Assembly: GCF_006442795.2 (NCBI RefSeq)
Contig: NZ_CP083956.1
Location: 3,449,501-3,513,500, forward strand
Direction of reading: 5' to 3'
Length of the DNA: 64,000 nucleotides
DNA from: Mesorhizobium sp. B1-1-8
GTDB taxonomy: Bacteria; Pseudomonadota; Alphaproteobacteria; Rhizobiales; Rhizobiaceae
Positions 59,774-64,000 of this stretch are shown piece after piece. The first letter of the stretch is position 1. The number at the start of each line of letters is the position of its first letter. Below the pieces are notes generated by a model that saw only the letters and a list, made by a program, of their open reading frames with translations, had not been told where the DNA came from and did no database searches. The position numbers and the translations under genes are program-made.

Positions 59774-60604
59774 ATGACGACGACCGCAAAAACCCTGGCC
59801 TCGGGGCAGGGCTGGCAAGTGTCCGACGTGGTGTGCACGGCCGCCGCCGGCGATCGGCCGTTCGAGGAAGAGCATTGCAGCTTCTGCGTCGCCGCCGTGA
59901 CCAGCGGCACGTTCCGCTATCGCACGCGCCAGGGCACGGCGGTGCTGGCGCCGGGCGCGATTTTGCTCGGCAATCCCGGCGCCTGCTACGAATGCGGCCA
60001 TGAGCACGGCGCCGGCGACCGCTGCCTCTCCTTCCATTTTGCCCCGGCCTACATGGAGCACGTCGTCGCCGACGTGCCGGGCGCCAAGAAGCTTGGCTTT
60101 GGGGCGGCTCGCCTGCCGCCTCTGCCGGCGCTGGCGCCGCTGTTGGCCGAGGCTGAAGCCGCGCGCGAGACAGGCGATGGCGATGCCCTCGAGGAACTCG
60201 GTCTGCGCATTGCCGGCGCGGTGGTTGCCGCTGCATCCGGCTCGACCAAAGCCGACCGGGCGCCCAGCCGCCGCGACCAGAAACGCGTCGCCGAGGCGGT
60301 GCGGCGCATCGAACTCGACGCCGATCAGCCGCTTTCGCTGGCCGAACTGGCCGGCGAGACCGCAACCAGCCCGTATCATTTCCTGCGCACATTCAAGCAC
60401 GTCGCCGGGCTGACGCCCTACCAGTTCCTGCTCAGAACCAGGCTGCACCGGGCGGCGGTGCGGCTGCGCACGTCAAACGAGGCGATCTCGGCGATCGCCT
60501 TCGATGCCGGCTTCAACGATCTGTCGACCTTCAACCGCCGCTTCCGGCGCGAAATGGGAGAGCCGCCCGGCGCCTACCGCGCCAGGCGATCCGGCATGCG
60601 ATAG
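59774..60604 (+). CDS. AraC-family transcriptional regulator, intact
   Basis: A 276-residue regulator. The N-terminal part (1-150) is a cupin-like sensor with cysteines at GACYECGHEH and AGDRCLSFHF. The C-terminal part has two helix-turn-helices (LSLAELAGETATSPYHFLRTFKHVAG; NEAISAIAFDAGFNDLSTFNRRFRRE). It is divergent from the frameshifted gene/VOC pair, 85 bp between starts, and probably regulates them. ATG at 59774 is used; a start 27 bases upstream is also open. Confidence 0.9.
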   Translation: MTTTAKTLASGQGWQVSDVVCTAAAGDRPFEEEHCSFCVAAVTSGTFRYRTRQGTAVLAPGAILLGNPGACYECGHEHGAGDRCLSFHFAPAYMEHVVADVPGAKKLGFGAARLPPLPALAPLLAEAEAARETGDGDALEELGLRIAGAVVAAASGSTKADRAPSRRDQKRVAEAVRRIELDADQPLSLAELAGETATSPYHFLRTFKHVAGLTPYQFLLRTRLHRAAVRLRTSNEAISAIAFDAGFNDLSTFNRRFRREMGEPPGAYRARRSGMR

Positions 60605-60687
60605 GGCCGGATGCATTGGTTGGCAATTTTCGCCCGTCACCGGGATGCCTTCGGTGCCCGGGTCAGAGCCTTGGAAGATGCCGTGTG

Positions 60688-61716
60688 TCATTGCTTGAAG
60701 ACATAAATCGCGCCTCCGGCGTCGTCTGATACGAGCACTGAACCGTCCGGCGCTTCCTTGACGTCCACGGGCCGGCCGACGCCTTTGACGAATGTCGTCG
60801 CAGAGACAGAACGGCCGCCCTGGAAGCGCACGCGCACGACCTGACGCCCGACCGGAACCGAGCTGTTCCAACTTCCATGTTCGGCGACCAGGGCGTCGCC
60901 GCCGAGGCTGCGGAAGAAATGGATACCCAGGGTTGCGACATGCGCCTGGAAGTCGAAGACGGGCGGAATCTGCTGCTCGGGCGGCCGCGCGTCCTCGTAT
61001 CCTTTGAGCCGGATTTGGCCTCCGAAATACGGAAAGCCGTAGAAGCCGCCGGGCCGGAGCTCATTCAGCTCGTCCGGCGGGATATCGTCGCCCATCCGGT
61101 CAGCGCCGTTATCGGTGAAGAACATGGTGCCGCCGTGCCAGTCGAAGCCGACCGAATTGCGCACGCCCGAGGCGACGCGCCGAAAGTCGGATCCGTCTTG
61201 CTTCATGCTGACGATGGTGCCCTGCAGTCCGCGCGGCAAGCAAATGTTGCACGGCGACCCCAGCGAGATGTAGAGCCGGGAATCCGGGCCGACACCGATA
61301 TAGCGAAGACTATGGACCCCTGAATTCGCTAAGCCCTGCCGAATGTCGCGCCTGCCGCTCAGGGCGCCCCCCGGCCCGATATCGAATGCGGTCACGCTAT
61401 TCCTCGAGGCCACGAACAGACGACTGCCGGAGCATGCGACACCATTCGGCGCTGAGAATCCGGAAGCGGCCACTCGGGCGCGGCCGCCCGACACCGGCAA
61501 GGAATAGACCGAGGAGCCTTTGGTGCCGACGAACAGCATGTCGCCACAGACCGCCATCTCGCGCGCCGCTGGAACGCGGGCAAGAAGCGCTGCCTGCGCC
61601 GGGCCGAGTTCCAAGCCGGAGGCGACCGTAGCAACCGAAGCGAAAGCGAGAAATCGAATTCCAGCGGAAAGCAATCCGGTCTTGTGAGAAAAGCTCTTAG
61701 GGGAAAAGGCGTCCAT
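60688..61716 (-). CDS. Sorbosone/glucose dehydrogenase-like beta-propeller protein
   Basis: A 342-residue exported protein with a signal-like segment at about 17-42 (LLSAGIRFLAFASVATVASG...AQA). The body has six-bladed propeller repeats of the Gdh/Hhip-like (GSDH) type: NSGVHSLRYIGVGPDSRLYISLGSPCNICLP, GVRNSVGFDWHGGTMFFTDNGADRMGDDIPPDELNEL and FVKGVGRPVDVKEAPDGSVLVSDD. PQQ-dependent sugar oxidation is the family suggestion; the substrate is not known. It stands alone. Confidence 0.85.
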   Translation of the reverse strand: MDAFSPKSFSHKTGLLSAGIRFLAFASVATVASGLELGPAQAALLARVPAAREMAVCGDMLFVGTKGSSVYSLPVSGGRARVAASGFSAPNGVACSGSRLFVASRNSVTAFDIGPGGALSGRRDIRQGLANSGVHSLRYIGVGPDSRLYISLGSPCNICLPRGLQGTIVSMKQDGSDFRRVASGVRNSVGFDWHGGTMFFTDNGADRMGDDIPPDELNELRPGGFYGFPYFGGQIRLKGYEDARPPEQQIPPVFDFQAHVATLGIHFFRSLGGDALVAEHGSWNSSVPVGRQVVRVRFQGGRSVSATTFVKGVGRPVDVKEAPDGSVLVSDDAGGAIYVFKQ

Positions 61717-62179
61717 CGCCGCCCTCCATGTATAAGCAAGCCTGCTGGAGGGAATTGGAGCGGCTTATTCTCGTTTCAAGTCGGAGCCACCAGCTGAGTG
61801 GCGGCGGCGGGCAACGCCGAACGACTATCAGCAACCTGCCAGGCTCGCCTGCCGTCAGTCCGATGTCGGACCGCACCAGCCGGGCAGATAGTCCGCATCC
61901 ACCGGCGCCATGTGACGGCCGGGGAACGTGCCGGTTTCTCTTTCGCTCTGGGCGCGGATCATCCAGTTCATCGCGTTTGCAGTTTCCGCCCGAGGAAAAC
62001 GATCCATGGCCGACGCCCCTTCGGCAGCGAACTCGACCCGTGGCCATATCGTCGCAATCTGCGGTATCCATTTGAAATTGCCGTCAAAATTGTCTCTGGA
62101 AAAGTGTCGCCGGGATTGGAGTTTCGCCCCGGCTTCCTATATAAGCAGCCAGTGATTCCCGACAGGATTGTGACCTGAT
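61717..62179. other. Gene-free region upstream of gyrA
   Basis: No convincing gene in 463 bp. Short open frames on both strands have Arg-rich, low-conservation translations and no ribosome sites. A candidate gyrA promoter is TTGGAG (62116-62121) and TATATA (62138-62143) with 16-base spacing. Confidence 0.4.
62116..62143 (+). promoter_or_regulatory. Candidate gyrA promoter
   Basis: TTGGAG and TATATA, 16 bases apart, end 36 bp before the gyrA start. The -10 element is good and the -35 moderate. It stands out against GC-rich surroundings. Confidence 0.4.

Positions 62180-64000
<1,821 letters not shown>

Noticed and set aside
61697..62075. Short open frames on both strands before gyrA
   Set aside because: Arg-rich translations with no motifs, no ribosome sites and mutual overlap.

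Overview
The window reads as a chromosomal segment of an alphaproteobacterium of the order Rhizobiales, most like Mesorhizobium. The evidence is high GC with GC-rich third positions, a roughly 2,000-residue growth-pole-ring (GPR/RgsE-like) coiled-coil protein, a CckA hybrid kinase, a DksA without zinc cysteines, GAAC-N7-GAAC LexA boxes, and palindromic intergenic mosaic repeats of the rhizobial type. Genus is inference; no rRNA or tRNA gene was seen.

Layout. 1-6.1 kb: 3' part of a malic enzyme, a divergent SDR, an LpxH-like metallophosphoesterase, an MFS carrier and a dipeptide epimerase. 6.2-10.4 kb: a four-gene Mla/MCE-type lipid ABC transporter operon closed by a strong terminator. 10.4-16.6 kb: the giant GPR-like protein, built from 36- and 29-residue repeats; an orphan Hpt protein is divergent. 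17.4-20.4 kb: ferredoxin, ferredoxin-NADP reductase and a DHA2 drug exporter. 20.6-23.0 kb: DUF922 protease and folP-folB-folK. 23-30.2 kb: small proteins, a KefB-type antiporter, the YcjX/YcjF pair and a SixA-like phosphatase. 30.4-35.2 kb: dksA, fliO-like, cckA and a purine nucleoside phosphorylase. 35.3-37.7 kb: a PhoX-family Tat-exported protein and a small exported protein. 37.9-43.8 kb: the urtABCDE urea transporter behind a near-consensus sigma-54 promoter. 44-47.3 kb: diguanylate cyclase, DUF72, GNAT and DUF302 proteins. 47.3-55.4 kb: uvrA and ssb, each with a LexA box, separated by a clpP paralogue, an ArsR/SRPBCC pair and a palindromic repeat; then DUF2306, OsmC and MarC. 55.6-61.7 kb: accessory block containing an IS481-like element inserted in an AraC gene, an SDR, a VOC protein, a frameshifted gene, a second AraC regulator and a sorbosone-dehydrogenase-like protein. 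62.2 kb to the end: 5' part of gyrA.

How the genes fit together. Most of the window is conserved core: lipid trafficking, polar growth and cell cycle (gpr, cckA, Hpt), folate, DNA repair and replication (uvrA, ssb, gyrA) and nitrogen scavenging (urt). The accessory parts lie between uvrA and ssb and between marC and gyrA. I recall these core genes being close neighbours in related rhizobia, so both gaps look like insertion sites. The second shows decay: an IS with an exact 4-bp target duplication splits one regulator gene, the transposase itself is frameshifted by a 4-bp tandem duplication, and a nearby gene is frameshifted. I found no CRISPR array, prophage or recognisable defence system. 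The least explained items are the repeat architecture of the giant polar protein and the gene-free structured region at about 50.5-51.2 kb.
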